Below are positions 12,410-26,220 of a stretch of DNA of 64,000 bases, in pieces. The DNA is from Coriaria nepalensis (taxonomy: Eukaryota; Streptophyta; Magnoliopsida; Cucurbitales; Coriariaceae). Both the position numbers and the translations under genes were made by a program. The notes below the pieces were generated by a model. That model was not told the origin of the DNA. It saw nothing but the letters and a program-made list of their open reading frames with translations, and did not search any database. Positions within the stretch are counted from its first letter, which is position 1, and each line of letters starts with the position of its first letter. Where the stretch lies: NCBI GenBank assembly GCA_027186245.1, contig CP114489.1:4037501-4101500 (forward strand), read 5' to 3'.

Positions 12410-13906
12410 TCAAATGAGAGCACCAACTCCTTTAACACCAGCCCCACTGCCCCGAGCAAGCTTGGTCCATTCCGTATGATACGAACCGGGCCGATCCACC
12501 CGCTCATAAGTATGGGCACCAAACAAGTCTCTCTGGGCCTGAACAAGATTTGCCGGAAGCTGTGCACGCCTATAGGTATCGAAATAAGCAAGACTAGCAC
12601 ACATTCCAGGAGTGCTAATCCCGGCTGATATAGCCACCCCAACCACTCTCCTCCAAGCAGCTTGCCTCTGAACCATCTCCTTCGCAAAATCCGGATCGAT
12701 AATCAAATTAGTCAAACCAGGATTTCTCTGATAAGCCTTCTTAATTCTATCCAAGAACACTGCTCTTATAATACACCCACCTTTCCAGATCCTAGCCAAT
12801 TCCCCCATGTTCAAGCCCCAACCTTTCTCCACACTCTTAGCCTTCAACAAGTTCATTCCTTGAGCATAGCTGCATATCTTGGAAGCGTATAAAGCTTGCC
12901 TCACATCATCAATCAACTTCTTCTTATCAATCCCACTTCTAATTGATCCCACTTCCTCCTTTAACCCGGCTTGTTTCAAAACCTCAGATGCATTCTCTCT
13001 CTCCTCCTTCAATCCACTCAAGTAACGGCAGTCTAAAGAGGCAGCTATCGTTGGAGCCGCCACGGAAAGCTCTGCCGCCTGTTGAACCGTCCATTTTCCT
13101 GTCCCCTTCATGCCTGTCTTGTCCAGAATCTTATCCACTAAGTAGTCATCGTCATACTCATCCTTGACCTTGAATATATCAGCCGTGATTTCAATTAAAA
13201 AGCTTTCCAGCTCTCCCCTGTTCCAATCCGAGAAAATATCAGAAAGCTCGGAGTTTGATAGACCACCTACGTTCTTCAGAACGTCATAAGCTTCTGAAAT
13301 CAACTGCATATCTCCATATTCGATACCGTTATGGACCATTTTAACGAAATTACCTGAGCCTCCTTCACCTATGTAGGTAACACAAGGACCGTCTTCGACT
13401 TGAGCAGCTACTTTTCTGAGAATATCTTCGACGTTAGAGTAAGCTTGATAAGATCCTCCAGGCATCAAAGAAGGTCCGTTACGAGCACCTTCTTCTCCGC
13501 CCGATACGCCCATGCCGAGGTAGAGAAATCCTTGGTTGGTGACTTGAGCAATCCTGCGTTCGGTGTTCTCGTACCACTCGTTACCACCATCGATTATGGC
13601 GTCGCCAGGCTCCAAGTATTCCGATAAGGCGGAGATGGTCTGATCAACAGGAGAACCAGCTTTGACCAGGATGATGACGGATCTGGGCCGTTGGATGGAA
13701 AGAACGAAGTCGCGAGGGCTGTAGTGACCTGTTAATGGTAGGTCTCCATCTCTGTGAGCCCGATCTACGGTCTCGTCAACCTTGTTGATGGAGCGATTGT
13801 AGACGGAGATAGGGAAGCCTTTCTCGGCGACATTGAGGGCGAGGTTTTGGCCCATGACGGCGAGGCCGGCTAAGCCTATGCGCGATAGAGCTGGAGAAGC
13901 TTCCAT
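12410..13906 (-). CDS. PGD: 6-phosphogluconate dehydrogenase, decarboxylating
   Basis: A complete single-exon gene of 498 codons starting at ATG 13906. The enzyme oxidises and decarboxylates 6-phosphogluconate to ribulose 5-phosphate with NADP+, the third step of the oxidative pentose phosphate pathway. The N-terminal Rossmann domain shows the dinucleotide fingerprint GLAVMG at residues 14-19. IIDGGNEWYENTERR lies at 104-118, the substrate-binding VSGGEEGARNGPS at 134-146, and the catalytic lysine and glutamate are K189 and E196 in GNFVKMVHNGIEYGD. The all-helical domain carries DKTGMKGTGKWT and the tail QRDLFGAHTYER. Plant 6PGDH genes are intronless, as here. The C-terminus (GVGALI) is not a peroxisomal SKL/SKI-type signal and there is no obvious long transit peptide. 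The family contains cytosolic, plastidic and peroxisomal isoforms; the compartment here is not settled, though the missing tail signal argues against the peroxisome. It is the best-preserved gene in the left third. Confidence 0.98.
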   Translation of the reverse strand: MEASPALSRIGLAGLAVMGQNLALNVAEKGFPISVYNRSINKVDETVDRAHRDGDLPLTGHYSPRDFVLSIQRPRSVIILVKAGSPVDQTISALSEYLEPGDAIIDGGNEWYENTERRIAQVTNQGFLYLGMGVSGGEEGARNGPSLMPGGSYQAYSNVEDILRKVAAQVEDGPCVTYIGEGGSGNFVKMVHNGIEYGDMQLISEAYDVLKNVGGLSNSELSDIFSDWNRGELESFLIEITADIFKVKDEYDDDYLVDKILDKTGMKGTGKWTVQQAAELSVAAPTIAASLDCRYLSGLKEERENASEVLKQAGLKEEVGSIRSGIDKKKLIDDVRQALYASKICSYAQGMNLLKAKSVEKGWGLNMGELARIWKGGCIIRAVFLDRIKKAYQRNPGLTNLIIDPDFAKEMVQRQAAWRRVVGVAISAGISTPGMCASLAYFDTYRRAQLPANLVQAQRDLFGAHTYERVDRPGSYHTEWTKLARGSGAGVKGVGALI

Positions 13907-14527
13907 GGCGGAGTGATGATGTGATTTCTGAGTTAGGAGAGAAGGATTGGAAGTTGGAAATGGCGCTAGTTTCAGGGTTTAGGAGTTGATGATGGATTTA
14001 TACATAAATAAATATATTTTTATGATTTTCTTTGATTTTAACTTCATTTTATTATTATTTATTATTATTTTTTGTAAATATAATTTCTTTTGGGGGGAGA
14101 TAGTTGGAGTGGCGGACTCGTCGAGGAAGTGAAGGGTCAGTTTCACTTGAGGGAGTCTTAACATTTCGATGGCCCCAATGGATATACGACGTCGTTTCGG
14201 GAGTTAAACGTTAAGCCACTTTACCAGGTAAAAAGATTGTTTAGTTTTCAAACATATTCAAACTAAAGTTTGTCAAACTTGAATGACGAATTAAAGTCAG
14301 CGCTGATTAACAAAAATGGATGCGTGGAAGGAGCCGTAATTGTTTTTTGATATTATATATATTTATTTATATATTCTAAGTCGGGCAGAGGATCTGTTGT
14401 ATCTTTCTCTGCTAGTTGGGAATTTGGTGTTGTATTCATTTGGTGTTTGCAGTTGAAAATATCTAGTGTCCTTATTGTGGTCATAGACTCTTGCAATTAC
14501 ATGAACTAATTGACTTCATAATGTAAG
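13907..14527. other. Promoter region of 6PGDH and intergenic DNA
   Basis: AT-rich sequence between the 6PGDH start (minus) and the epimerase relic (plus). The leader of 6PGDH lies directly right of 13906. No further gene is seen. Confidence 0.5.
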
Positions 14528-15661
14528 GCAATCTTTAAACCACCAGGAGGGATTCCAATCTGTTTCCCACAGACAAGTTCGATTCGATATCTATATACAA
14601 ATATTACATCATTCTTGAACATCTATATACAAACTAACTAACTGATTTGGTTTCTTTCCGAAGTTCGGAACCCGTGGAAACTTGGGGTTATTGAAGATAA
14701 TCCTCCACCTTTACATACAAGTACTGAACCCAATAGCAAGTCTTTTGCTACTCAAACCTTCTGATGATGATCTTAAAATTTGGCCTCATAGGTACACATC
14801 TAATCAAGGACCCTTTAAATAATTTCAAACAAGCCTAGTCACACGTATTTTTCTTACTATATTTCATCTTTTTCCCTTTTTTCTCTCTGTTGCTATTTTT
14901 TTTTGTTTGGTATCTTAGTTTTGAATTCCGGCTAAGGGTCTCGTTGGCAGCAGTTGGATGTCTTACTCTAACGTCTCGAATCAGGACCATCAACCGCGAG
15001 CCATTCAGTTTCTCGATCGCGTATCATACATACTTCTCTGTTTCTGATATCAGGTAAAGAAAGAAAGTTTGAAATTATATCTCACATTCAATATGTATAT
15101 GATGACTACAATAAATTGATGGCAGTGAAGTGAGGGTTGAGGAGCTTGAAACTCTAGACTATCTGAACAACCTATGTGAAAGACAGCGCTTCACAGAACA
15201 AGGAGATGACTTAACATTTGAATCCGAGGTAATTAAACATTAGTTGCCTCTTAATTACTTGTTCATTGTTCTATAAACTTAGTTTCATTTCCCTGCCTTT
15301 TGTTCTTAAATTGCAGGTGGATCGGGTGTATCATAGTTCGTCGGATATGATAGCGGTTTTCGATCATGAAAGGAAGAGGACTTTCATCATCAGAAAGGAA
15401 GATCTTCCTGACATCCGTAAATATCGTTATCGATATTCTCCTTGAAAATATCATGATTAAGAATAATTACTAACACTAATTGTTTTATGTTTCTTACAGT
15501 GGAATCCATGGGAGAAGAAAGCTAAAGCCACGGTCGATTTCGGGGACGAAGAGTACAAACATATGCTCAGTGTGGGGGCAGCAATCGAGAAACCGATTAA
15601 CTTGAAGCCGGGGGAGGAATGGACCGGCCATTTGGAACTTTCCGTAGTTCCATTTACTTGA
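14528..15661 (+). pseudogene. Glucose-6-phosphate 1-epimerase relic (aldose 1-epimerase family)
   Basis: Six exon-like pieces in family order can be read. 14528-14572 encodes AIFKPPGGIPICFPQ. About 14658-14791 encodes FGTRGN, then IEDNPPPLH, then LLLLKPSDDDLKIWPH. 14919-15053 encodes FEFRLRVSLAA, then LTSRIRTIN, then FSFSIAYHTYFSVSDI. 15126-15228 encodes EVRVEELETLDYLNNLCERQ. 15317-15416 encodes VDRVYHSSSDMIAVFDHERK. 15500-15661 encodes WNPWEKKAKATVDFGDEEYK and the tail to TGA. Most junctions keep GT-AG. The gene is broken: the N-terminal exons are missing, several codons after GNL in the second exon are deleted, the frame is lost at about 14745, and the 15416/15500 junction is out of phase by two bases. 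Intact relatives interconvert the anomers of glucose 6-phosphate. Neighbourhood with a CRF and an AG-peptide gene matches Arabidopsis At3g61610-At3g61640 (from memory). Confidence 0.88.
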
Positions 15662-17200
15662 TGGATGTGATTTTAACATGAAGATTGTTTTGTTTCTGGA
15701 CATTGAAAAATATTAACAAATTTAAAAATGGCGATAAAGGAACAAAATGCTCGGGTGTTATTTCATGGAAGTGGAGCTATATGTTTTGATTTTGCCTCCA
15801 TTTTAGCTGTTTCTTGAAACCTGTACCATTGATATTTATAGTCTCTCATATCCAAATTAATAATTGTTTGCCTCAGCTCCAGCCGGTTAAGTCCATTCCG
15901 AGTTTAAATGAAAGTTGAAGATTAACTCGGCGGTGATGAAACTGACCTCTGCAGTGATGAAGCTGACTATAGGACGTAGGAGGATGAGTTTGACATTCAT
16001 TGACCTCAGCCTAGGTCAGAGCAAGTGTCTCGCAGGGTACGGATGAGGTTGACCCCAAGGGAGTTTTCTTGGAGAGGCGGCTGACCTAGCTAACAACCAG
16101 TGGGCCTCAGATGGGATGATGGGCCAATGGCTCACATTCATAAATGGGTCCATTAAGATTTTATCTCTATACTAAAAATATAAAAATAATGAAATTTTTG
16201 GAGGAGAAAATATAATATTTTTATCTTCATCAATTTCTTTCTTCTAAAAACTCTAAATTCTTTACTGATTTAATTATTACAGAGGGCTAGACCGGCTATT
16301 ATCTCGATCTTGTCTCTTAGTTTTGGTTTTGTATGTCTATCTAACTTTGGAACATAATAATCGTTAATCTTTTCATCTAGATAGAAATCTACATTAACAA
16401 AGTAAACATGAAAGGATTTATTTACCAATTTCATTTCTTGAGAGGCTGTTAAGATTAAGAACATGACATGTTCTGTAAGTATGGTTTTAAACTTTAACTG
16501 ATCATAGGTGGAGTTAAGAGTGGCGATGGGTCATTGCGGAATCTTAATTTTATCAAAATTAAAATTATTTATAAAATATGAATAAATTAAACTACTCTAA
16601 ATATTATAAAATTTAATTTTTCTTTATAATTATTAAAAATTTATATTATAATCCTTAAATTTTAATTAAAAATATATTTATAAAAAATAGATAAGATCAC
16701 TACATTACTTTACTGAGTATAATATCATTTTTCAATCCGAGTATATCATAAAATTGTTACAACCTTCATGATCCAAGTTCGAATTCCCACATATGCAAAA
16801 CTTTTCGAGGGCAATTTAGAGAGAGAGAAAAAAATTGGATATGGTCACCATACTGCCTTTTTAGGTAGAGTATCATTTTCCAATCCAAATAGCATTCAGA
16901 GGAAATAACCGGGTTAACCGGGTTAACCGGCGATAGCGCGTCCTGATCTGGTCGCTGCAGATAAAATAAGATGAGACTAGGGCATCAAAGCAGTAAAAGA
17001 TAGATAGATATATATATATATATAGTTGTGGGCCCACAGATTGAGGCATTGAGCCAATCAGCAAAGCCCACTGAGTACACCTGCTCCACCCTTTGATTTA
17101 TTTATTAATAAATTGTTTTTGGTTTAATTTTTATTTTTGATAAATGTGAACTCATTTCGAGCAATTTTATCTTCCTCCGCCTTCTCGTAGAACCGGCTCC
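15662..17200. other. Intergenic DNA left of the UBC gene
   Basis: 15870-16130 is a GC-richer patch with internal direct repeats (gtgatgaaactgacctctgc and gtgatgaagctgac), probably transposon debris. A perfect short tandem palindrome made of aaccgggtt units lies at 16907-16930. A direct repeat around tatcattttccaatcc occurs near 16722 and 16869. No gene seen. Confidence 0.5.
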
Positions 17201-17227
17201 GCAGAAGAACTGTGAGGGATATCAAGG

Positions 17228-17289
17228 TTAACCTCCTCTTCCTTCCTCTTCCTTCCTCTTCCTTCCTCTTCCTTCCTCTTCCTTCCTCT
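17228..17289. repeat. Pyrimidine tandem repeat in the UBC 5' leader region
   Basis: About five copies of a 12-base unit (ttcctcttcctt register) follow a possible donor site (atcaag/gttaac, about 17226). The stretch from there to ctaggg (about 17360) has the makeup of a 5'-UTR intron, common in plant UBC8-11 type genes. The repeat would lie inside that intron. Confidence 0.6.
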
Positions 17290-17385
17290 CTATGCTACTA
17301 TTTCTCCGTTTTCTATCTTTCTATTTTGTGTGTTTCTGAGCTGAACAATTATTTCTAGGGTTTGGGAATCGTCGAGGTTAAGGCG

Positions 17386-19282
<1,897 letters not shown>

Positions 19283-20490
19283 TGTTTAATTAAAAGGGTT
19301 TCTTCTATACCTATTGGCCGTTGGACTAGGGTTTACATATTAAATGAAGTTATATATGTCTCTTGTAACTTGTAAGTGGGCCAAAAGGGACTAGCTCTGC
19401 CGTTTCTGCCTCTAAACACAATCACTATGTTAAATTGCTTGTATGAAATTTTTTCATCATGGAACTGTATGCATTTTGTTCTAGTAACGTTGCTATCCTC
19501 ATCTTAACTCTCTTGTATTGTTCTCTCTCTCTCTTCTTTCCTTTTAAAGAAAAAAAGATAAAAAGGGCGGTGCAGCCACTTTGTGTTGAGCTCTTTGCAA
19601 TTTTTTTTGGACTTCAAGCATGGGCTTACCCTCTGCTATATGTTTGAGGCCCGGTCCAATACAAGTGTTCGAATCAGTGATCAACTTATCCGGTCAAACG
19701 TAACACATCAATTCTACCACCCCTTCCTTCAGTTTCATGTTGCTTTGCACTCGTCTTCTGCTTTCCTGAATGTGAAGAAAAAAAAATTAAATTAAAAGTA
19801 AGACCATTCTTTGGGAAAAAGAAACGAAGAAAACAACTTAATCACGTGTTTAACACTATGATCAATGGGTTTCGTAATTCTGACCGAGAGAGAAGAGGAA
19901 AGACAGATAATGTCGGAAATGCTTAAAGGGGCGGTTTATCAAGCTCCTCTGTATTTATGGCTACCGCACCTATCTCTCTGTAGGCTCTACAGATATAAAC
20001 AGCGACACATCATGTCGTCAAAATCTTAGCAATCGGATAGACAAAAAAAAAACAAAACTTTCTTGGGAGCGGATTCTATTTTTTTCTAAAATATTTATAT
20101 CTATCTTATTTGTATATCTCAACTGTTCATCATAATCTAATAGATAAGGAAGTATTACGTGACAAAATTAAAAAATAAAAATTTGATTCGATTTAAATAT
20201 GGTAATTTATGAGTCGTATTTAACAAATTTATTGCTTTTATTTTCTTCATAGTTGTGACTCCCCTATCCCATTTTCTATGAATCTTGACGATAGTCATTG
20301 ATACCCGACCCTTTTGACCGATCTGGGTTGATGAGTTTGAGTTCAGAAGTTGAAGAGAGTGTAATCAAGGAAAAAAGTTTTTATTTATACAATTTACCGG
20401 TCATTATTGTAAATCTGAATTTGAAATCTAGAAGATCAATATTTTATCCGTAAATCGAGAATTCAGATCGAGTTCTCAATCATATTTATA
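19283..20490. other. UBC 3' region and intergenic DNA
   Basis: The first 200-300 bases are likely 3' UTR. The rest has no gene, RNA or clear repeat. Confidence 0.5.
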
Positions 20491-20868
20491 ACATTCAAGA
20501 CCGAAAACTCAACATAATTTATCGGTACAAACTGAATTCTATATCTAGAAGGACATATATATGGTTTCTTTCCTTCAAGAATGAGAACTCGATCTGAGTT
20601 TCCGATCTAGACCGAGTTATTAGACTGGAAGGTGTTACCATGTATGTTCTTCAAGACCGAGAACTCGGTTTGAGTTCCTAGTCTAGACTGAGTTCTCGGT
20701 CTAGAAGAACATACATGGTAACCATCTTCTAGTCTGACAAATTAGCTTGGACTGGAAACTAAGACCGAGTTCTTAATCTTGAAGGAAATAAACCATGTAT
20801 TTGTCTTTCTAGACCAAAAACTCAATCTATACCAAAAATCAGATCGAATTCTCGGTCTTAACTTAAAT
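20491..20868. repeat. Long imperfect hairpin (inverted repeat, ~185-base arms)
   Basis: The left arm (20491 to about 20669) and right arm (about 20687 to 20868) are reverse complements over their whole length with small mismatches and gaps; the axis is near 20678. Matching landmarks are gttaccatgtatgttcttc at 20634 against its complement at 20702-20723, and tttccttcaaga at about 20569 against tcttgaaggaaa at 20777-20788. The motif aagaccgagaactc and variants recur several times in the arms. A transcript would form a nearly continuous stem. No coding capacity is present. Confidence 0.85.
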
Positions 20869-20960
20869 AGAGAAGACATTATATTATATTAGATTCATAT
20901 GGTAATTAACTTACGATTGACATGTTACTAATGTGACAAAATCCATCAATGTGACAACAT

Positions 20961-21080
20961 AATATGATGTGATAAGATATAGTGATATGCTAATACATTT
21001 TAATATTAGAATACATAATGATATGATAAGATATAGTGATGTGCTAATACACTTTGATATTATAATACATAATGATATGA
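20961..21080. repeat. AT-rich tandem repeat, two copies
   Basis: A unit of about 55 bases containing taagatatagtgatatgc occurs twice in tandem, followed by the first ten bases of a third copy. It lies directly right of the long hairpin. Confidence 0.7.
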
Positions 21081-21229
21081 CAATATTATATATCGTCACC
21101 ATTCTACTTATGGTTCACTTTATCATTCTACTTAAAGACCAAACATAGACTATTTTACTTCACCAAAAAGTAACTCTTTTAAACATCATTCATGATTTCT
21201 TAATTTTTACTTATTTTTTTGTAAATGGC

Positions 21230-21840
21230 TCTAAGGCATATAACATTGATACCCAAATACTAATACCTGAAGGATTGACAGTGAAAATAGATGATGAGAC
21301 GTTTGTTAATGTGTACCACCTAGAGTTCAAGTACGGTGACCATGCCTATAATTGATATAATAGTTATGCAGGCAAGATTGTGTTTAGCATTTATTACAAA
21401 GACGGACGTATTCGCAAGGAAATCACCACCGTGACAAGTAAAAAGTTCACATATAACAAGAAAGGGATAAATAATATTGCCAAAAATCCTTTGACAAAGG
21501 TGAAGAAGAACATGCCAGAAAAAGATGTGGTTGCTCTGCATATTTCAATGTTCGGCATCAATATGATACGATGTAATATACTTATGGGTGGAACTCATCG
21601 GACAAACATGAGCTAATAACACCATAAAAAGGCACTTGCTCCGTTCCCAAAGAAAAACAACATGGACCAACATCTTGAGACTGATGCAGTTGAATTATTC
21701 AGAATTCGCCTGAAACAGGTGCATAATCTGATGATGGCTTTGGCTAGTGGAAAATCATTTTCTCCATCCCCACTGCACTATCAATGGATTACTAAGAAAA
21801 GAAAATTAGAAATAACAGAATGCCATTAAAAGTGATGCAA
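21230..21840 (+). other. Unassigned coding-like stretch
   Basis: Less AT-rich than the flanks. The frame at 21380-21616 gives a basic peptide with YYKDGRIRKEITTVTSKKFT and MPEKDVVALHISMFG. A second stretch at about 21655-21785 reads ETDAVELFRIRLKQVHNLMM. Upstream, EGLTVKIDDETFVNVYHLEF is readable before a stop at 21353. The amino-acid use looks like former coding sequence interrupted by stops, but no family could be named. It may be transposon-derived. Confidence 0.35.
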
Positions 21841-22079
21841 ATTCTAAAGTAATAGTGATGTAAAGTATGAAATGCCATCATAAGTATTAGGACCTATCAC
21901 AGAATCATTTGTTCAACAATACAATCAAAATATAAATTTCAGATTCGTCTACAATACTCATACAATCAAAATTCGGAAATATTAGAACACATAAATAGAA
22001 ATCATATACCAGATTATTAGGGCTATTGCTGTTGGGCCGATTACATTGAGGTTGGCAATGGCCGATCGCTGGTGGGCTT

Positions 22080-22195
22080 CACAGGGGATGATGATGATGA
22101 TTTTAATACAAAGCCCTTTTGATATCTCACACACCTGATAGTTTTGTCCTTGGATGATGATGCAATATATTGATTGTTTGAAGTAAAATCAAAAT
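22080..22195 (-). pseudogene. WD40-repeat protein exon relic
   Basis: On the minus strand a splice acceptor (ttttcttttccag) ends at 22196 and is followed by a WD40 blade: DFDFTSNNQYIASSSKDKTI, then R. After that the frame is lost by a small deletion; in the next frame EISKGLC-like residues continue, as expected of a blade ending in IRVWE. No start, no further exons and no stop belonging to the gene were found. The intron boundary shows it came from genomic DNA rather than a processed transcript. Confidence 0.75.
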
Positions 22196-22223
22196 CTGGA
22201 AAAGAAAACACGTGTTTAATCAC

Positions 22224-24308
22224 GACTGCAATCTATTATGATGTATATTTTCATTATTAAAGCTTCATCGAAAGAGAGAGCACAAATAATCTACATATAA
22301 CAAGATTTAAGTGAGAACTACTTACGATTGTCTGTTTTTTTCCCCAACAAAGCTTTTGAGACAGTGTTCTACAAAAAGGCCCAAATTTAATGGTTAATGC
22401 TAAGGAACAAATTTCTTAATTGTAGCTCACGTTTTCAGTTCACTTAGATGATAAGTAAGGATTAAAATTATCTAATCAAATTCAAATAACAAAGAAGAAA
22501 AAGGTTGAAAGGCATCATTTACAAAAAGATTAGTAAGAATACAAATCTAATTTGGAATGACATTTTGACACACCAGGAGGCAAAGAGAGCTCATAATCCA
22601 AAATCAACAGTACAAAACTGAAAATCCTCAAATTGTCGATACCGACATCCTTCTAAATCCTAATCCCACTCCATTTGAGTAACAATTCACATAAATCCAT
22701 GAAAATGAAAATGCAGAAAGACATTGATAATCAACAAAGAGAGAGAGAAGAATACTAGGAGCAATTTTGTTTAGCGTCGAATGAGAAAGAAAAAAAAATC
22801 CCTAAAGTAGATTTAAACAAACCTGAAGCAAGAGGAATGAGAAATAAATCAAGACAGTTGCAAAGTATATACCTGAAATCTCCTTCCTCTTCAAATTTGG
22901 AAGTGGTTTGCGAATCTGAATTTCTTTTTTAATTTTTGTGTTGGAATTCATCTCATATCGTTTAGGAAGTAGATTTTTAATTGGTTTATAAATCCAAAGT
23001 TTCATATTTCTCTATAAAGATTTTTAAGGAAAGAACATATTGAACTTATCAATTTATCATAGTATCAGAGTTAAATCCTAAGTGTATATGTCAACGCTCT
23101 ATTGGCAAGTATTCTCACTCATTGTGTCACTTGTTAAATTATCAAAATAATAGGCTCATAAGTGAGCGGAAGTATTGAAATTCTCACATCGATTATGAAT
23201 AAAATTTTTAATTTATTTATAAATAAAAATTTCATCGCCTTTTATAAGATTTTTTTTTTAAGTTATTAGATTAATCAATTTATCGAAATTTTAAAATAAA
23301 ACTTGACTTCGGAGAAAGGGAAGAGGAAGACAAATGAGAAAGAAATTAGAAGAGAAGAAGGGGAGAGAAGTGGTTTGCATTTCGTGGGGAGGAGATGTGA
23401 GAAGAAGGGTCGGAAAAATTGAGAAAGAGAGAAAAGAAGGTGAGAGACTAAAAGTTATACGATTTGAGTAATACTTAGCTGTATAAAAACCATACAATGT
23501 TACCCGATTCTAAAGTTGTGCTTTCCACGTGCACTCCCCTCTCTCGTTGGATTGAAACAGACGTTTAAACACTGCCAATTAAAAACATGATCAAATAAAT
23601 GCATTTTACCGACAACGTCAAAAAATCCCCAGCTGGGAAACAATAGGAGTAGGGATATACTATAGCGAAATGTTGATTGATGAGCCAATTCGATAAGTGA
23701 AGAAGACATGTTCCGCAGATTTCATAGGCCTTTCCTCAATGTCTTTTTTATTTAATTCTTTTATTACTATTATTTTTCTTTTTGGGGTAGTGAAAAAATA
23801 TTTCTTTTTTGCTATTATCAAGTTAGCCAATGTAAAAAATTGTTGCTTTCAATAAAAACTGCTTAAAAAGATTATGCTCCCAAACGTGTCAACTTGTTCA
23901 TTTCTCTATTAACTACTGACTAATTCCTGAAAAAATATTTCAACCATGATGGGATGAGACTAATTACCGCGGTTTTGTTACTTCTTCTCCTTTGACATGT
24001 TCAAGCTTTCAATATATATATGTTAAGTAACCTAACAAGTTCAATACTTTAACTGTATAATGAGTACAAAAATTTGTCTTCAAGATTTTCACAAGCCGAC
24101 GAAGAAAAAAAAAAGAAAGAAGAGATTCGTGTATATGAAATTGCAACCAGTTACTGAAAAAAATAAAGGTTGTGACTCATCATAGATGCTTAGTAAGTGC
24201 CATGACCCATGCTCGATCTGTACTTCAACTTATCTTCTATTATGTATATAAAATAATGTTTTCTATCATCCCCCATTTAATAACTTGTTTTAGTGGCATT
24301 TGGAAGCC
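22224..24308. other. Intergenic DNA, nothing recognised
   Basis: AT-rich, with GA-rich patches (23310-23450). Short open frames show no family resemblance and no RNA gene was seen. Confidence 0.5.
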
Positions 24309-26220
24309 TGTTGATGACAGATGCCGTTCGGTCAAGAGCTAGGTTTTGTACAAGAAAAGTAAAGAAATATTAAGATTTTGTTTTAAGTTAGTTCATTTGT
24401 GATTTCGCACTTATAAAATATTTTTCATTGATAAGATTTCACGGGCTAAAAAATAGATTGTAATCCTATATAAAGTTAGGGTTTTAATATTTATACTACC
24501 TGATTAAGAGACAACTTCTACTTCTACTTTACACGTGTCATTATTGTGATGGGTATGCAGACTATTACCTTAGTGCTCCATCTATTTCATCCTTTATACT
24601 CTGACACTATCAGTGATTTGCTCCACACTACCAAATCAAAGAGCCCTTATCTTTACATTGCATGGCACATAGGTCCAACCTTCAAGTTTGGTACATCTCT
24701 CCTAGGAACCCTTACTTTTGCAATTCGAGAGTTGAACGACCATTTAGATCAGACCATACCGTGCAGAGTTGATCATGTTGGCACCTCCACCCAATAAGCC
24801 CCGATTTCACAAATAGGCTTTACCTTGTCCGATCTTAGAGTACATGCTTAGCATTCTCAAACTCCATTCTTCTTTTACTTACCTTGGTCAAGCAAGAGAG
24901 GGTATTCTTTCCCCAACAGCTAACCTCTTGCTATCAATTAATCGAGCCCGAACTCCTAAAGGACATGTCATCTCTTCCTTTTTCATGATCACATCATGCC
25001 ATTTCATCTCTTCCTTTTTCACGATCACATCATGCCATTTCATCTTCTTATATTGAAATTTTAATTTAATTTATTTTTTGCATGTTTCCTTTCTCCAAAT
25101 GGTGGCACGTTATTGGTCCATCATTAAGGTATAAAAACTCTTTATCACCCTTTTTACCTCACTTTTCTATTTCTGCCATAACTGCCGCTTTCCTAAGCTT
25201 TCCTCTCACGATCTCCTCCTAACCGATCCATTAGAAACTGGCCGCTCCTTCTCTGATTAGCTATTCCTCTAGAAGTTGGCCATGAACTGAGTCTTTAACT
25301 TGATGAATGAATCGATCAACCCCAGAGCTAAGGCTTTGTACTATTCCATTATCGGTCCACCTAAGGTGATGTAGAAGGCTTGACACATTAACTCATCACT
25401 ATGAGCATTTAATCTCATAGTTATCTAGTAAGTCTCTATGTAATCCCTATGATCAGTATCCCCTCTATAGGAGTTGAATAGGGGAGGTTTGAACTTTCCA
25501 GGGTTGAGAAGTTAAGGATCTTCTTGTGAAGGGACTTTCCTCCTCATCATTTTCTTGCTCTAGCCCTCCATTTTTCAATGTTGCTTTCAACATCTTAACC
25601 TTTTTTCCAAATTCAACTCCAATGAGTTAAACAACATTTTCCACCCTATTTATAGGATTTTATTCAACCTAAGGTTTAGGCGATGGAGGAGGAGGTACCG
25701 GCTGAGCCCCCAGTTCATTACGAATGTGCAGTATAATCCCCTCAATCCTTTCATCCATGGCATGACTCATTTTCCCCCACTGATTTGCATTGTTCTCTAC
25801 ATTGCACCCACTACCTGAACCAAACCAGACAGAACTGCTCCTTCATTTTCATCCATGTGTGTTTCAAGGGCGGTGGTTCCTCTCACACCTGTTTCCACTA
25901 CACCCCGAATAGAACTCTTTGTTCTCTTTCCGTAAAGTTCGTTGAGGGGTAAAGGATGATCCCCCCCACATTCTCATTAGCTTGCTTCATCAGCCTAACT
26001 CTTTTTCGCACCCAAGTAAGAACTCTTAGCTGAATAAACTTTCAAGTATGAAGACTAGAAGTATTTCTATAGTCGGCGCCAAATTGTTGATGACATAATT
26101 TGATATGCACGTAATCTGAACAATAATAGTATACCCCCCAACCAAGAGCTAAGTCCTGCACAAGAAAAGTAAGGAAATGTCAGGATTGTGTTCGGCACAC
26201 CCATACGATCATAACAAATA
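24309..26220 (-). mobile_element. Truncated Ty3-gypsy LTR element
   Basis: The sequence beginning tgttgatgac at 24309 is partly repeated from 26085: both continue with caagagcta, then acaagaaaagtaa. These are the left parts of two diverged LTRs. Directly left of 26085 the minus strand reads tttggcgccgact (26083-26071), a primer binding site of the tRNA-Asp type common in plant gypsy elements. The minus strand at about 25530-25150 encodes a broken gag: ITMRLNAHSDELMCQAFYIT, then LIDSFIKLKTQFMANF, with several stops. Pol is absent; the internal region is only about 1.7 kb. The LTRs' far ends could not be set, and the left copy lacks about 45 bases that the right copy has. Confidence 0.75.
24969..25046. 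repeat. 36-base tandem repeat
   Basis: Two copies plus a start of a third of a unit beginning catctcttcctttttcatga lie inside the truncated gypsy element. Confidence 0.75.

Noticed and set aside
12121..12687. 188-codon minus-strand frame beside 6PGDH
   Set aside because: It overlaps the 6PGDH 3' end in another frame and continues into AT-rich 3' DNA; composition is not protein-like.
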